Shown here piece by piece: positions 37,502 through 48,953 of a stretch of 64,000 nt of DNA (position 1 is the first letter of the stretch; each line of letters begins with the position of its first letter). Under the pieces are notes generated by a model, which ran no database searches, had not been told where the DNA came from, and saw only the letters and a list, made by a program, of their open reading frames with translations. Source of the DNA: Paenactinomyces guangxiensis (lineage in GTDB: Bacteria; Bacillota; Bacilli; Thermoactinomycetales; Thermoactinomycetaceae); the NCBI RefSeq assembly GCF_016055185.1, contig NZ_JAECVR010000005.1, positions 124,001 to 188,000 of the forward strand. Direction: 5' to 3'. Position numbers and translations under genes: made by a program.

Positions 37502-37533
37502 GCTGTATTTTTTGTTTTCAGGGGGAAGGGAAG

Positions 37534-38358
37534 ATGGAAAAGCTAATCATTACAGCGGCTTTAGTCGGCGCGGAAGTGACCAGAGAGGATACCCCTTATC
37601 TGCCGGTGACTCCTGTGGAAATCGGGGAAGCTGCCGCAGAGGCGCGGGAGGCCGGGGCTTCCATTGTCCATATCCACGTGCGGGATGAAAATGGAGCCCC
37701 TACGCAGGATCGAAACATGTATCGACGGGCGATCGAAGAGATTGAGAAGCGCTGTGATGTCGTTGTGCAGGTATCGACAGGTGGGGCTGTGGGAATGTCG
37801 ATTGAAGAGCGCATAGAGCCCCTTTCGCTCCGCCCTGAAATGGCAAGCCTCACAACAGGTACGGTTAATTTTGGCGATGGTGTCTTTATGAACACCCCTG
37901 AACAATTGGTTGCTTTTGCCGAAGAATTTGAGCGATACGGGGTTCGCCCCGAATTTGAAATCTTTGAAGTGGGCATGATTGCCAATGCTATGAAATTGGT
38001 GAAAAAAGGATATTTTACCGGCCACCTGCACTTTGACTTTGTGATGGGGGTACCGGGAGCGATCCCGGCGACAGCCGACCATTTATTACATATGATTAAG
38101 CAACTCCCGGAAGGAGCCACATGGAGTGTGGCAGGTATCGGCCGCGCCCAGTTACCGATGGCCGTGTTGGGGATTGTTTTGGGAGGGCACGTCCGCGTAG
38201 GCCTGGAAGATAATATTTACTACCGCAAAGGGGAACTGGCTACCAATGCCCAACTGGTGGAACGGGTGGCCCGAATCGCCGGCGAATTGAACCGTGAAAT
38301 TGCCACTCCCGATGAAACCAGAAGAATGCTATGCCTGAGCAAAACAAAATTTTACTAA
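37534..38358 (+). CDS. kce: 3-keto-5-aminohexanoate cleavage enzyme
   Basis: The 274-residue TIM-barrel enzyme of the BKACE (DUF849) family has the zinc-binding pair in VHIHVRDENGAPTQD, the catalytic segment LTTGTVNFGDGVF, EIFEVGMIANA and WSVAGIGRAQLPM. Kce condenses 3-keto-5-aminohexanoate with acetyl-CoA, giving acetoacetate and 3-aminobutyryl-CoA, the substrate of Kal. ATG 37534 after GGGGGAAGGGAAG is preferred to an in-frame start within kal. The pairing with kal makes the kce assignment within this broad family quite secure. Confidence 0.92.
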   Translation: MEKLIITAALVGAEVTREDTPYLPVTPVEIGEAAAEAREAGASIVHIHVRDENGAPTQDRNMYRRAIEEIEKRCDVVVQVSTGGAVGMSIEERIEPLSLRPEMASLTTGTVNFGDGVFMNTPEQLVAFAEEFERYGVRPEFEIFEVGMIANAMKLVKKGYFTGHLHFDFVMGVPGAIPATADHLLHMIKQLPEGATWSVAGIGRAQLPMAVLGIVLGGHVRVGLEDNIYYRKGELATNAQLVERVARIAGELNREIATPDETRRMLCLSKTKFY

Positions 38359-38375
38359 TCGGAGATCAAGCTTCC

Positions 38376-38404
38376 TTCAAAACTGACTGGCGGAGTGTTA
38401 TAAT
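38376..38404 (+). promoter_or_regulatory. Promoter of fbaA
   Basis: TTCAAA and TATAAT are 17 bases apart, starting 18 bases after the kce stop and about 86 bases before fbaA. Confidence 0.6.
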
Positions 38405-38490
38405 GACACAATGATAATCACGTACTGCCAATGGGAAACATATTTGCTGCACACAGCTGATCCCACTTATATGTAAAAGGAGGCTTACAT

Positions 38491-39345
38491 ATGCCACTCG
38501 TTTCGATGAACTACTTTTTGCCCCGGGCGAAAGAAGAAAAATTTGCTGTCGGACAATTTAATATTAACAATCTGGAATATGTCCAGGCGATTACAGAAGC
38601 AGGAAAAGAGGAGCGTTCTCCGCTCATTTTTGGCGCCAGTGAAGGGGCCATCCGCTATATGGGATTAAATAATGTCGTCGCTCTGTCCAGAGTGGCCGCT
38701 GAAGAATCCGGCTTGCCGATCGCTCTGCACCTGGACCACGGCAGCAGCTTTGAGATAGTTATGAAATGTATCCGGGCCGGCTTCTCTTCAGTGATGTTTG
38801 ACGGCTCCCATTATCCTTTGGAAGAAAATATCCGCTTAACCAAAAAAGTGGTTGAAGCTGCCCATGCGGTGGGGGTATCGGTAGAAGGCGAGTTGGGTAC
38901 CATTGGTGGTGTAGAGGATGACCTCGATGTCGCCGAAGAAGATGCGTCACTCGCCAATCCGGAAGATGCCATCCGCTTCTGGGAAGAAACGAAGGTTGAT
39001 GCGATGGCGATTGCCGTTGGAACTGCACACGGCATGTACAAAGGCGAACCTAAAATCCGCTACGATATTATTGAAAAAGTCAGCCGGCAGATCGGAGCGC
39101 CTATTGTGCTGCATGGCGGATCAGGCGTGCCGGACGAGTCGATCCAAAAATCAATTTCCTTCGGTGTGGGAAAAATCAATGTAAACACCGAAAACCAGGT
39201 AGCAAGCACCCGGGTGGTTCGTGAACTGTTAGAGAAAAACCCGGACATGATCGACCCCCGCAAATATCTGGGGCCTGCACGTGAAGCCATTAAAGAAGTT
39301 GTCAAAGGAAAAATGCGCCTGTTTGGAAGCTCGGGCAAAGCTTAA
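38491..39345 (+). CDS. fbaA: Class II fructose-bisphosphate aldolase
   Basis: The 284-residue zinc aldolase has ligands in [26 protein letters not shown] and [11 protein letters not shown], and the catalytic Asp in the first of these. INVNTENQ marks the phosphate-binding end. It cleaves fructose 1,6-bisphosphate to DHAP and glyceraldehyde 3-phosphate. The start follows AAAAGGAGGCTTACAT. It begins the conserved string fbaA-tal-murAB-glpX-rho. Confidence 0.94.
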   Translation: MPLVSMNYFLPRAKEEKFAVGQFNINNLEYVQAITEAGKEERSPLIFGASEGAIRYMGLNNVVALSRVAAEESGLPIALHLDHGSSFEIVMKCIRAGFSSVMFDGSHYPLEENIRLTKKVVEAAHAVGVSVEGELGTIGGVEDDLDVAEEDASLANPEDAIRFWEETKVDAMAIAVGTAHGMYKGEPKIRYDIIEKVSRQIGAPIVLHGGSGVPDESIQKSISFGVGKINVNTENQVASTRVVRELLEKNPDMIDPRKYLGPAREAIKEVVKGKMRLFGSSGKA

Positions 39346-39397
39346 AGATTGCCAGCACCGTTTTGCCTACTTTGTCTGTAACTGGAGGAATGGTTAT

Positions 39398-40045
39398 ATG
39401 AAATTCTTTATAGATACAGCAAATGTTGAGGAAATTCGCCAGGTACATGAGTGGGGCCTGTTATCCGGAGTGACGACAAATCCCAGTCTTGTAGCAAAAT
39501 CTGGCCGTGTATTTGAAGAGGTATTGCAGGAAATTTTGTCTATTGTCGACGGACCGGTCAGTGCAGAAGTATTGAGCCGTGAATCACACGGGATGATTGA
39601 AGAGGGGGAAAAACTGGCTTCTCTTTCCGACAATGTGACCATTAAAGTTCCGATGACGATTGAGGGCTTAAAAGCGGTTCACCATTTTGCAAAGAATGGA
39701 ATCCAGACAAACGTGACACTGATCTTTTCCGCAAACCAGGCTTTGATGGCCGCAAGAGCCGGAGCCACATTTGTCAGCCCGTTTATCGGACGTCTGGATG
39801 ATATCAGCCAGAACGGCATTGAGTTAATTCAAGAAGTAGCAGAAATCTTTCATGTGCACGATATCGCCACGGAAATCATAGCGGCCAGTATCCGGCACCC
39901 TGTCCATGTTACCCAGGCGGCATTGCACGGTGCCCATATCGCTACCCTGCCGTATAAAGTTCTGGAGCAAATGGTGCGCCATCCTTTGACGGATCAAGGG
40001 ATTGAAAAATTTGAGGCCGATTGGCAAAGGGCGAAGCAATCATAA
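39398..40045 (+). CDS. tal: Transaldolase-like/fructose-6-phosphate aldolase family protein
   Basis: The 215-residue small transaldolase has [29 protein letters not shown], the Schiff-base lysine in [15 protein letters not shown] (about residue 86) and [20 protein letters not shown]. An open frame reaches back into fbaA, but ATG 39398 lies 9 bases after GGAGGAATGG. Proteins of this size include both transaldolase of the pentose phosphate pathway and fructose-6-phosphate aldolase. Its position beside fbaA and the Bacillus parallel favour transaldolase. Confidence 0.92.
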   Translation: MKFFIDTANVEEIRQVHEWGLLSGVTTNPSLVAKSGRVFEEVLQEILSIVDGPVSAEVLSRESHGMIEEGEKLASLSDNVTIKVPMTIEGLKAVHHFAKNGIQTNVTLIFSANQALMAARAGATFVSPFIGRLDDISQNGIELIQEVAEIFHVHDIATEIIAASIRHPVHVTQAALHGAHIATLPYKVLEQMVRHPLTDQGIEKFEADWQRAKQS

Positions 40046-40194
40046 GTCAACGATGGTCTGGCGGCAGGTTTTTACAGCCTTCCGCCGGATTTCATTTTTT
40101 GATCGTACCATGACGTTATTCATCTCCGCGGATGAACATGGGTTTCACACGAGTGGTGAAACATGCCCGAGATATAGAAAAGAGGGAGGGTCTA

Positions 40195-41442
40195 ATGGAG
40201 AAGCTGGTCATTAAAGGCGGACACCCCCTGCATGGAAGCGTCAAGATTAGCGGAGCCAAAAACAGTGCCTTAGCGATGATTCCTGCCACTCTGCTGGCCG
40301 ATTCACCTTCCGTATTGGAAAATATCCCCGATATTCGTGATGTTGCTTTCTACATAGAGGTTTTGCATGATTTAGGAGCGGTCGTTACCCGGACAGGTGC
40401 AGAAATAACCATAGACCCCTCACCGATTCGCCACCAGCCGGTGCTGAGTCAAAAGGTGAACCAATTACGGGCCTCCTATTATCTGATGGGGGTTTTACTG
40501 GGGAAATGGAAGGAAGTAACCATTGGCACGCCAGGCGGATGCAACCTGGGATTGCGCCCGATCGACCAGCACATCAAAGGGTTTCAGGCGTTAGGGACCA
40601 AGGTGGTGCAGGAGGATGGCGTCCTCCGCCTGATTGCTCCAAAGCTGCAAGGTGCGCGGATCTATCTCGATGTAGTCAGTGTTGGAGCAACCATCAATAT
40701 TATGTTCGCGGCTGCCTGTGCGGACGGAAAAACGGTCATTGAAAATGCTGCTAAAGAGCCTGAGGTTATCGATGTTGCGACCCTGCTGAGCAGCATGGGG
40801 GCTGTCATCAAAGGAGCCGGTACAGATATCATTCGGATTCAGGGAGTGAAACGGCTGCACGGATGCCGCCATACCATTATCCCTGATCGCATTGAAGCCG
40901 GGACTTATATGATTGCCGCTGCTGCAACGGAAGGGGAAGTTCTGATTGAACAAATTATTCCCAAGCATTTGGAGTCCGTTTCTGCTAAATTAAGAGAAAT
41001 GGGAGTGCAAATCCAGGAAGAAGAAGAGTCGATTTTTGTCAAAGGGAGTTCCCGCTATACTCCTGTCGATATTAAAACCCTGCCGTATCCCGGCTTTCCA
41101 ACCGATCTTCAACAGCCTTTTACCTCTCTGCTAACCCGAGCACACGGAACCAGCCTCGTCACAGACAATATTTATTCTTCCCGTTTTGAACATGTCAGCC
41201 AATTGGAAAAGATGGGGGCCAAAATCAAGGTGGAGGGCAGAACAGCCATTGTGGAAGGGATGATTCCGCTTCACGGAGCCCGGGTCCATGCTTTTGATCT
41301 GCGTGCCGGAGCCTCTCTGGTGATTGCCGCACTGATGGCTGAGGATGTTACATGGATCACCGGAACCAATCATATTGACCGTGGTTATGAACAACTGGAA
41401 CAAAAACTGGCCCGCCTGAAGGCGGAAATCCGGCGGGAATAA
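40195..41442 (+). CDS. murAB: UDP-N-acetylglucosamine 1-carboxyvinyltransferase, second copy type
   Basis: The 415-residue enzyme makes the first committed step of peptidoglycan synthesis by adding enolpyruvate to UDP-GlcNAc. Visible are the substrate loop [16 protein letters not shown], the fosfomycin-target Cys in [18 protein letters not shown] and [20 protein letters not shown] 40195 follows GAGGGAGGG; earlier in-frame ATGs lack support. The position between tal and glpX is that of the Bacillus paralogue MurAB (MurZ), so a separate murAA is expected elsewhere. Confidence 0.93.
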   Translation: MEKLVIKGGHPLHGSVKISGAKNSALAMIPATLLADSPSVLENIPDIRDVAFYIEVLHDLGAVVTRTGAEITIDPSPIRHQPVLSQKVNQLRASYYLMGVLLGKWKEVTIGTPGGCNLGLRPIDQHIKGFQALGTKVVQEDGVLRLIAPKLQGARIYLDVVSVGATINIMFAAACADGKTVIENAAKEPEVIDVATLLSSMGAVIKGAGTDIIRIQGVKRLHGCRHTIIPDRIEAGTYMIAAAATEGEVLIEQIIPKHLESVSAKLREMGVQIQEEEESIFVKGSSRYTPVDIKTLPYPGFPTDLQQPFTSLLTRAHGTSLVTDNIYSSRFEHVSQLEKMGAKIKVEGRTAIVEGMIPLHGARVHAFDLRAGASLVIAALMAEDVTWITGTNHIDRGYEQLEQKLARLKAEIRRE

Positions 41443-41588
41443 AAAAGCGCTTACTTTTTTGTCTCCCGATTTCTCTGGCGATTGGCAAAGGTTTAGAGTA
41501 TAACATAAGAAAGGAATATGTTACTCTATTTATGGAGTTATGACATACTTTTGCCGGCGTGCTGAGAAAAACAAGGGAGATGACTGAT

Positions 41589-42551
41589 ATGGAAAGAAGT
41601 TTAAGCATGGAACTTGTTCGCGTGACGGAGGCTGCGGCTGTTGCTTCCGCCCGTTGGATGGGATTTGGCAAAAAGGATGAAGCAGATGCCGCGGCTACTT
41701 CCGCGATGCGTAAGGTGTTTGATACCATTCCCATGCGCGGAACCGTTGTGATTGGCGAAGGAGAAATGGATGAAGCCCCCATGCTCTACATCGGGGAACG
41801 GTTGGGGCTGGGATACCTGCCTGAAGTAGATGTAGCTGTTGATCCGCTGGAAGGAACTAACATTGTGGCCAAAGGATTGTGGAATGCTCTCTCCGTTGTA
41901 GCTGTGTCTGAGCGTGGCGGACTGTTGCATGCCCCTGATATGTATATGGACAAGATCGCAGTTGGCCCAAAATCTGTCGGACTGGTAGACATTGATGCTC
42001 CGGTGGTGGATAATTTAAAGGCAGTGGCCAGGGCGCAGGGCAAAGATATGGAGGATCTGGTTGCTGTTGTGCTCGACCGTCCCCGCCACGCCAAGCTGAT
42101 TGAAGATATCAGAAAGGCGGGAGCACGGATTAAGCTGATCCCTGATGGTGATGTAGCTGCGGCGATTCATACAGGTTTTCCTGATACGGGAGTTGATATT
42201 TTATTTGGTTCCGGGGGAGCGCCGGAGGGAGTATTGGCGGCAGTTGCGTTAAAATGTCTCGGCGGGGAAATTCAGGGGCGCTTGATGCCTGAGGATGAAC
42301 AGCAGTATGACAGGTGTATCCGGATGGGTATCCAGGACCCTAAACAAGTGTTGCGCATGGATGACCTGGTCAAGGGGGAAGATGCCATCTTTGCCGCGAC
42401 GGGTGTAACGGACGGGGAGCTTTTAAGAGGAGTCCGCTATCAGGGAACCCTGGCAAAAACCCACTCTGTAGTGATGCGTGCCAAAACGGGGACGATCCGC
42501 TTTATGGATGGAACCCATCGGCTGGAAAAAAAGCCGAACCTGGTTTTATAG
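41589..42551 (+). CDS. glpX: Class II fructose-1,6-bisphosphatase
   Basis: The 320-residue GlpX-type phosphatase has metal and substrate motifs [41 protein letters not shown] and [14 protein letters not shown]. It hydrolyses fructose 1,6-bisphosphate in gluconeogenesis. ATG 41589 follows GGGAGATGACTGAT; an earlier ATG at 41580 would add three residues. It sits in the usual place between murAB and rho, and carries out the opposite carbon flow to FbaA's glycolytic direction. Confidence 0.93.
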   Translation: MERSLSMELVRVTEAAAVASARWMGFGKKDEADAAATSAMRKVFDTIPMRGTVVIGEGEMDEAPMLYIGERLGLGYLPEVDVAVDPLEGTNIVAKGLWNALSVVAVSERGGLLHAPDMYMDKIAVGPKSVGLVDIDAPVVDNLKAVARAQGKDMEDLVAVVLDRPRHAKLIEDIRKAGARIKLIPDGDVAAAIHTGFPDTGVDILFGSGGAPEGVLAAVALKCLGGEIQGRLMPEDEQQYDRCIRMGIQDPKQVLRMDDLVKGEDAIFAATGVTDGELLRGVRYQGTLAKTHSVVMRAKTGTIRFMDGTHRLEKKPNLVL

Positions 42552-42553
42552 AA

Positions 42554-42580
42554 ACCCTCTCAATCTTTTGGGAGAGGGGG
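42554..42580 (+). terminator. Hairpin between glpX and rho
   Basis: CCCTCTC pairs with GAGAGGG across an 11-base loop just after the glpX stop, without a T-run. Confidence 0.4.
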
Positions 42581-42614
42581 TAATCCTAATAGAAAAACGT
42601 GTGGTGATAATCTG

Positions 42615-43886
42615 ATGGACCTCACATTGAGTGATTTAGAGAATCTTCGGTTAACGGAGTTGTACAAACTGGCGAAGCAATATCAAATCTCCTACTACAG
42701 CCAGATGAAAAAGAAAGAATTGATCTTTGCGATCCTGAAGGCCAAGGCAGAAGAAGACGGTTTAATGTTTATGGAAGGTGTCCTCGATGTACTTCCTGAA
42801 GGATACGGCTTTTTAAGGCCGATCAACTTTTTGCCTTCTGCTGAGGATATTTATATTTCCGCCTCGCAAATTCGCCGGTTTGACCTCCGCTCCGGCGATC
42901 TGGTATCCGGAAAAGTACGGCCTCCCAAAGAAAATGAACGATACTTTGGATTGTTGCACGTTGAAGCCGTCAATGGGGAAGATCCCAATGTGGCGGCAGA
43001 ACGTTTGCACTTTGCCGCTCTGACCCCACTTTATCCGGAGAAGCGCCTGATCCTGGAAACCACTCCCGAGAGAATTTCCACCCGGGTCATGGATCTTATT
43101 GCTCCTGTGGGACTGGGGCAACGGGGCCTGATCGTGGCCCAGCCCAAAGCGGGAAAAACAATGCTGTTAAAAGAGATTGCCAACAGTATCACGGAAAATG
43201 ATCCCCAGATCGAACTGTTTGTGTTGCTGATCGATGAACGTCCCGAGGAAGTGACCGATATGCAGCGGTCCGTCAAAGGGGAGGTTGTCAGTTCCACCTT
43301 TGATGAATTGCCGGAAAATCATATTAAAGTAGCTGAACTGGTTCTGGAGAGGGCGCAACGGCTGGTTGAACACAAAAAAGATGTCGTCATTTTGCTCGAC
43401 AGCATCACGCGCCTGGCCCGGGCTTATAACCTGGTCATTCCGCCAAGCGGCCGCACGCTGTCCGGAGGGATTGATCCCGCCGCTTTCCATCGCCCGAAAC
43501 GTTTCTTTGGAGCTGCCCGTAATATCGAAGAAGGCGGAAGCCTGACCATTTTGGCTACAGCGCTGGTTGAAACAGGATCACGCATGGATGATGTGATCTA
43601 TGAAGAATTTAAAGGAACCGGCAACCTGGAATTGCACTTAGACCGCAAACTGGCGGAACGACGCATTTTCCCCGCCATTGACATCAGGCGTTCCGGAACC
43701 CGCCGCGAAGAGCTTCTTTTAAGCAAAGCCGAACTGGACAAACTGTGGATGTTGCGCAAATCGATGTCAGACGGTAATGAGTATACGGAGGCCTTTGTGA
43801 AAAAATTGAAAAATACCAAAACCAACGCAGAGTTTCTGGCTTCGTTAGAACCTAAACAGCCTCGCCCGACCACCACTGTTTCCTGA
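42615..43886 (+). CDS. rho: Transcription termination factor Rho
   Basis: The 423-residue hexameric RNA helicase has an N-terminal helical domain ([20 protein letters not shown]), the cold-shock RNA-binding region ([14 protein letters not shown]) and the RecA-like ATPase. The ATPase shows P-loop [15 protein letters not shown], Walker [17 protein letters not shown] and Q/R-loop parts [20 protein letters not shown]. Length is normal for Bacillales, with no long insertion. It reads with GGTGATAA before the ATG. Confidence 0.95.
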   Translation: MDLTLSDLENLRLTELYKLAKQYQISYYSQMKKKELIFAILKAKAEEDGLMFMEGVLDVLPEGYGFLRPINFLPSAEDIYISASQIRRFDLRSGDLVSGKVRPPKENERYFGLLHVEAVNGEDPNVAAERLHFAALTPLYPEKRLILETTPERISTRVMDLIAPVGLGQRGLIVAQPKAGKTMLLKEIANSITENDPQIELFVLLIDERPEEVTDMQRSVKGEVVSSTFDELPENHIKVAELVLERAQRLVEHKKDVVILLDSITRLARAYNLVIPPSGRTLSGGIDPAAFHRPKRFFGAARNIEEGGSLTILATALVETGSRMDDVIYEEFKGTGNLELHLDRKLAERRIFPAIDIRRSGTRREELLLSKAELDKLWMLRKSMSDGNEYTEAFVKKLKNTKTNAEFLASLEPKQPRPTTTVS

Positions 43887-43920
43887 TCAGAAATTTTTTT
43901 GGCATATGCCGCTTTGCCCC

Positions 43921-43972
43921 CACATAAAGATGAAACCGGGGTGAATCCTACCCAACACTTTCATTTTATGTG
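43921..43972 (+). promoter_or_regulatory. Two-step hairpin in the leader of the LysM-M23 gene
   Basis: CACATAAAGATGAAA pairs with TTTCATTTTATGTG (14 bp, one wobble), enclosing an inner stem GGGT/ACCC. It ends on the base where the GAGGTG ribosome binding site begins. GGGGTGAATCC in the loop recalls part of the c-di-AMP riboswitch, but the rest of that aptamer cannot fit in the 93-base gap. It may equally be a terminator-like structure of rho. Confidence 0.4.
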
Positions 43973-43979
43973 AGGTGCT

Positions 43980-44978
43980 ATGATGTCTTCCAAAAAAGCG
44001 TTGTTGGCTTCTTCCCTCACCATCTGCTCTGCCTCAACATCTTGGGCGGTGGGTACAGACAAACATCCTGTCTATGCAGCAGAATTGCAAAATACCGAAC
44101 CGGATCAGGATAATCAGCAAATCGCCCAAGAAATGATCTATCAGTATCTGAACCCTATTTCAGCAGTGACCGATGGGAATCTGGCCGCCAAGGTGGAGAC
44201 AAAACCACTCACGTATCAAGTAAAAAAGGGGGATACACTTTACCGGATTGGTCTGTTTTACGGAGTCCATCACAATCAGCTTGCCGCCTATAACCAGATC
44301 ACCGAACCGCATCTTCTCGAAGTGGGCCGAACTTTGAATATTCCCTTAGTGCGAAAATGGGTGCGGATCAAATTTGGCGATACGCTGGAAAGCCTGGCCA
44401 AAGAGTACAAAACCACCACCGGGTTGCTTCTCCATCTGAACCCGTCACTGAAAGATCTTGGGATCACATATGTCGGCCAGAGAGTGGCTGTTCCGCAAAA
44501 GCTGGAGATTCCAGCCCTCCGGTATGCCAAAGGCTCTCAAGCGGCGAAAAAGAAAGGTCGTATCCGTCTGGCTGTAAAGCATCCCGCCCGATGGAATGCC
44601 GGTTCTTATGTTTTTCGCTGGCCGGTGAGCGGACAGATTACAAGCAACTTTGGCTGGCGCAACGGCCGTCAGCATAAGGGCATCGATATCTGGAGCGCTG
44701 CGAAGTCAAAAGCAGTTATCCATGCCTCTCTTGCCGGCAAAGTAGTGCAGGCAGGGTATTCCGGGGGGTATGGAAACTTAGTTGTCCTGGATCACGGAGG
44801 TGGTTGGGTTACCTATTACGCACACTTAAGCCGGATCCGTGTCAGTAAGGGGGAAATCATCGAAGCAGGCCAGGCTCTCGGAAACATGGGTCAGACGGGA
44901 AATGCAACTGGCTACCATCTGCATTTTGAAGTGAGGAGAAACGGTCAGGCGATTAACCCGCTCTCTGTCTTAAAATAA
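43980..44978 (+). CDS. Secreted LysM-M23 peptidoglycan endopeptidase
   Basis: The 332-residue protein has a signal peptide (ending near SWAVG or VYAAE), a LysM domain from about residue 78 ([18 protein letters not shown]), a second LysM-like repeat ([19 protein letters not shown]) and a C-terminal M23 zinc peptidase. The peptidase carries HKGIDIWSA (first ligands), [15 protein letters not shown] and [12 protein letters not shown] (HxH). It should cut peptide cross-links in the cell wall, in growth or in sporulation. The GAGGTG site directly abuts a leader hairpin that could control its translation. Confidence 0.9.
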   Translation: MMSSKKALLASSLTICSASTSWAVGTDKHPVYAAELQNTEPDQDNQQIAQEMIYQYLNPISAVTDGNLAAKVETKPLTYQVKKGDTLYRIGLFYGVHHNQLAAYNQITEPHLLEVGRTLNIPLVRKWVRIKFGDTLESLAKEYKTTTGLLLHLNPSLKDLGITYVGQRVAVPQKLEIPALRYAKGSQAAKKKGRIRLAVKHPARWNAGSYVFRWPVSGQITSNFGWRNGRQHKGIDIWSAAKSKAVIHASLAGKVVQAGYSGGYGNLVVLDHGGGWVTYYAHLSRIRVSKGEIIEAGQALGNMGQTGNATGYHLHFEVRRNGQAINPLSVLK

Positions 44979-45157
44979 AAAAAGCCATTATTTATCCAAT
45001 TTTCCAGCAAAGGATCATAGCACAGCGTTTGTGTCCAGGTGCAGTACACTCCTTTCCCCACCTTGCAGCAACGGGTCGTTCATGCTATAATACTTCAGTG
45101 GTTTCAATTGAGCGAACGAATGAATCAGTTGGATTGGCAAGGAAAGAGGTGAGAAAG

Positions 45158-45358
45158 ATGAAAGCTGCTATTCATCCAGCATACAAATTGACAAAAGTCA
45201 CCTGTGCGTGCGGAAATACATTTGAAACCGGATCAACCGCCGAAAACCTGAAAGTTGATATTTGTTCCGAATGCCATCCTTTCTTTACCGGTAAACAAAA
45301 AATGATCAACGCAGGTGGACGCGTCGATCGTTTCAAAAAGAAATACAATATGAAGTAA
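45158..45358 (+). CDS. rpmE: Ribosomal protein L31, zinc-binding type
   Basis: The 66-residue protein has four cysteines in [10 protein letters not shown] and CSECHPF and ends [19 protein letters not shown]. The cysteines mark the zinc-binding (C+) form, used when zinc is sufficient. ATG 45158 follows AAAGAGGTGAGAAAG; a longer frame from 45029 has no support. It is closed by a terminator. Confidence 0.95.
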   Translation: MKAAIHPAYKLTKVTCACGNTFETGSTAENLKVDICSECHPFFTGKQKMINAGGRVDRFKKKYNMK

Positions 45359-45385
45359 TTGATATATATGATTGGAAAAACACAG

Positions 45386-45415
45386 GGCAAGCGAAAATCA
45401 CCGCTTGCCTTTTTG
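45386..45415 (+). terminator. Intrinsic terminator of rpmE
   Basis: GGCAAGCG pairs with CGCTTGCC around an 8-base loop, followed by TTTTTG. Confidence 0.88.
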
Positions 45416-45550
45416 TGTACACAGATAATGAAGAGTACGGTTGATCATGTAAGCCGCCCCGTATTTTTAAAAAAACCATTGACGATCATCAGATTTAGTC
45501 ATTATAATAAAAAGAATTTAAAAATAAAACATATTTTTCTTATCAACATA

Positions 45551-47040
<1,490 letters not shown>

Positions 47041-47057
47041 AGGCAAAGTTCATTATA

Positions 47058-47090
47058 ACAGCCCTCCTCCAATCATGGGGAGGGCTGTTT
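47058..47090 (+). terminator. Intrinsic terminator of metY
   Basis: ACAGCCCTCC pairs with GGAGGGCTGT over an 11-base loop, then TTTCC. It lies between convergent genes and may serve both. Confidence 0.8.
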
Positions 47091-47105
47091 CCAATGGTCC
47101 GCTCC

Positions 47106-47708
47106 TTAAAGCTCAGTCGGCAAATGATACTGGTACATTTCAAGGGCATTGGTATGCTGTTTCAGCACACTCGCTGTTTGAGGCTTTGTATAAATAACAG
47201 GATAATCCATTTCACCCAGCTCCGGCCGAACAGGGAAAGCCAGCTTTTCCTGTTCGATGGAAAATTCCGCCTGCACACCCGGCTTATTGCCTCTGGCGTC
47301 AAGACGTACCCATTTTCCCACCGAATCGAGATAAAATGCATTCAAAGCATGGACGGCATATCCGGTATCCGGAGTGGCTCCAAGGGTTAACCTTTGATAG
47401 CAAAATCCCGCAGGAATCCTCTGAGCCCTTAACAAAGCCGCGAGCAAGTGTGATTTAGCATAACAAATCCCCTCTCCATGCTGCAACACCTCTGATGCTT
47501 TACAGGTTACTACAGCGCTTTGAATATCCCAGGAGTGGTGAATATGGTCCCGTACAAACTCATATGCCATCTTTACCCGATCCAGATCTGTCCGGCAGGA
47601 ATCCTGAATCTGCTTTACTTTCTGTTGAATCAGGGGATGGGAATAATCCACCTCTTCCAGTTCACACAGATAATCTTCCATTTTTGTGGATTCACAAGTA
47701 AGATGCAT
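47106..47708 (-). CDS. Transglutaminase-like cysteine protease-fold protein
   Basis: The 200-residue protein carries the core of the transglutaminase-like superfamily: catalytic Cys in GEGICYAKSHLLAALLRAQR, His in YAVHALNAFYL and Asp in WVRLDARGNKPG. There is no signal peptide, so it is probably cytosolic. Such small proteins are common in Bacillales and their substrates are unknown. It is monocistronic, facing metY across a terminator, with the toxin cassette upstream on the same strand. Confidence 0.83.
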   Translation of the reverse strand: MHLTCESTKMEDYLCELEEVDYSHPLIQQKVKQIQDSCRTDLDRVKMAYEFVRDHIHHSWDIQSAVVTCKASEVLQHGEGICYAKSHLLAALLRAQRIPAGFCYQRLTLGATPDTGYAVHALNAFYLDSVGKWVRLDARGNKPGVQAEFSIEQEKLAFPVRPELGEMDYPVIYTKPQTASVLKQHTNALEMYQYHLPTEL

Positions 47709-47836
47709 AAGTATACCGCCCCTGTTTTTGAATGATTATACATATATATTAATATTAATTCAATTCAATTGCGGCTCTTGTTTAAAGGGGCTGATTTTGA
47801 TCATTTTTGTCCCTCTTTCGTCCCCCGGCCCCGACC

Positions 47837-48235
47837 TTATTCCCATTCTTGGTCTTTTGTAAGTTCTCCCGTTTCAAAGAAATATTTGAAAGCTTTAATC
47901 ATGTCTCTATATTCAACAAGATATCGCCTAGGTATGTCAGTTCCAACTTCTTGAACTGTAATGGTAATATGCTTTTCATCTTCCTTTGATACTGAGGGAT
48001 TAACTAAATCTTCGCTATAACCATCCAAGTAATACGAAACATAGTATAGTTTGACTCCATTGTATTCGTCTCCCCCAGCGACCATTAAATCTCCAGCCTC
48101 TTCAGATAACAAAGAAACATTGTCAAGGGCAAACCCATCCACTTGATCCAAGACTAATTTAATGTGATCCCAACTTGGACTAGTTATTACTTCTATTTCT
48201 CCAGGGGTTAAAATACGCAGTTGCCACAGGTTCAT
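47837..48235 (-). CDS. Putative immunity protein, second in the toxin cassette
   Basis: The 132-residue acidic cytosolic protein ends the toxin-immunity string. Features such as VITSPSWDHIKLVLDQVDGF and GDLMVAGGDEYNGVKLYYVS resemble Imm1-like immunity proteins of polymorphic toxin systems, but the match is from memory and weak. It starts 104 bases after the first immunity-like gene. Toxin cassettes often carry extra immunity genes acquired with other toxins, so it may protect against a different toxin. Confidence 0.6.
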   Translation of the reverse strand: MNLWQLRILTPGEIEVITSPSWDHIKLVLDQVDGFALDNVSLLSEEAGDLMVAGGDEYNGVKLYYVSYYLDGYSEDLVNPSVSKEDEKHITITVQEVGTDIPRRYLVEYRDMIKAFKYFFETGELTKDQEWE

Positions 48236-48339
48236 TTTTTACCCCTTTAGCATCGGCTGCTTTTGAAGTTTGAATCAGGTTTTATGGTTTTCTTTCTCTG
48301 TTAGCTCGTCTAACCCTGTTTCGCTTAGAATTTCAATAG

Positions 48340-48900
48340 CTAACAATTAGAATCCCATACCTCAATAAACTCAAACCCCACCAATTTGTTAGATTCAACC
48401 AATTTTTTAAACTCATCAGATACAAAAACCATTGATCTTACTCGGTCATCTATATAAATTCGAAAGATATGCTGTCCCTCAATCTTTTCAGGAATAAATG
48501 CATACTTATCCATACCAACTCTGAGTCCTGTTTCTAACTGTCTTATAACCGCGCGATCATAGTCAATGGCATCAATTGTATTCAAGACATGTATGGCGAA
48601 GTATTTATTTACCGGATGGACAAGTGGCAGAGTCTCAGCCTTACCCCTTAAAAAATCTTTGGTTAAACCAAGTGCTCTCTCACTAAATACAGGAGCAGCT
48701 GAATAGCCCCAAAAATAAGGGCAATCGCTGGACTCCCCTTCATCTAACGTAAATACTTTGACATCTCCCCATATTTCTAATAACGGATTCGTTGTATTAA
48801 ACTTATCCTTAAAATATTGCTCATAATCTTTATCAAAATTTACGAGCTGTAATGTTTCAAATCGTTCGTCCAACGATGCCTTTAACTCCCATATTTTCAT
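48340..48900 (-). CDS. Putative immunity protein (Imm11/DUF1629-like)
   Basis: The 186-residue cytosolic protein lies 53 bases after the AHH toxin, the standard place for its cognate immunity protein. Its middle, PVNKYFAIHVLNTIDAIDYD, and the C-terminal FVSDEFKKLVESNKLVGFEF recall the Imm11/DUF1629 immunity family. It is acidic, as expected for a protein that masks a basic nuclease. It follows a GAGGAAAACC site. The family name is an inference from pattern; the role follows mainly from position. Confidence 0.7.
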   Translation of the reverse strand: MKIWELKASLDERFETLQLVNFDKDYEQYFKDKFNTTNPLLEIWGDVKVFTLDEGESSDCPYFWGYSAAPVFSERALGLTKDFLRGKAETLPLVHPVNKYFAIHVLNTIDAIDYDRAVIRQLETGLRVGMDKYAFIPEKIEGQHIFRIYIDDRVRSMVFVSDEFKKLVESNKLVGFEFIEVWDSNC

Positions 48901-48953
48901 GGTTTTCCTCCATTTACAATTTTAAACTAAGTATAACATTTATCTTTAAACGA

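Noticed and set aside
43887..43979. Full c-di-AMP riboswitch before the LysM-M23 gene
   Set aside because: The gap is too short for the aptamer and only one short block resembles it; recorded as a hairpin instead.
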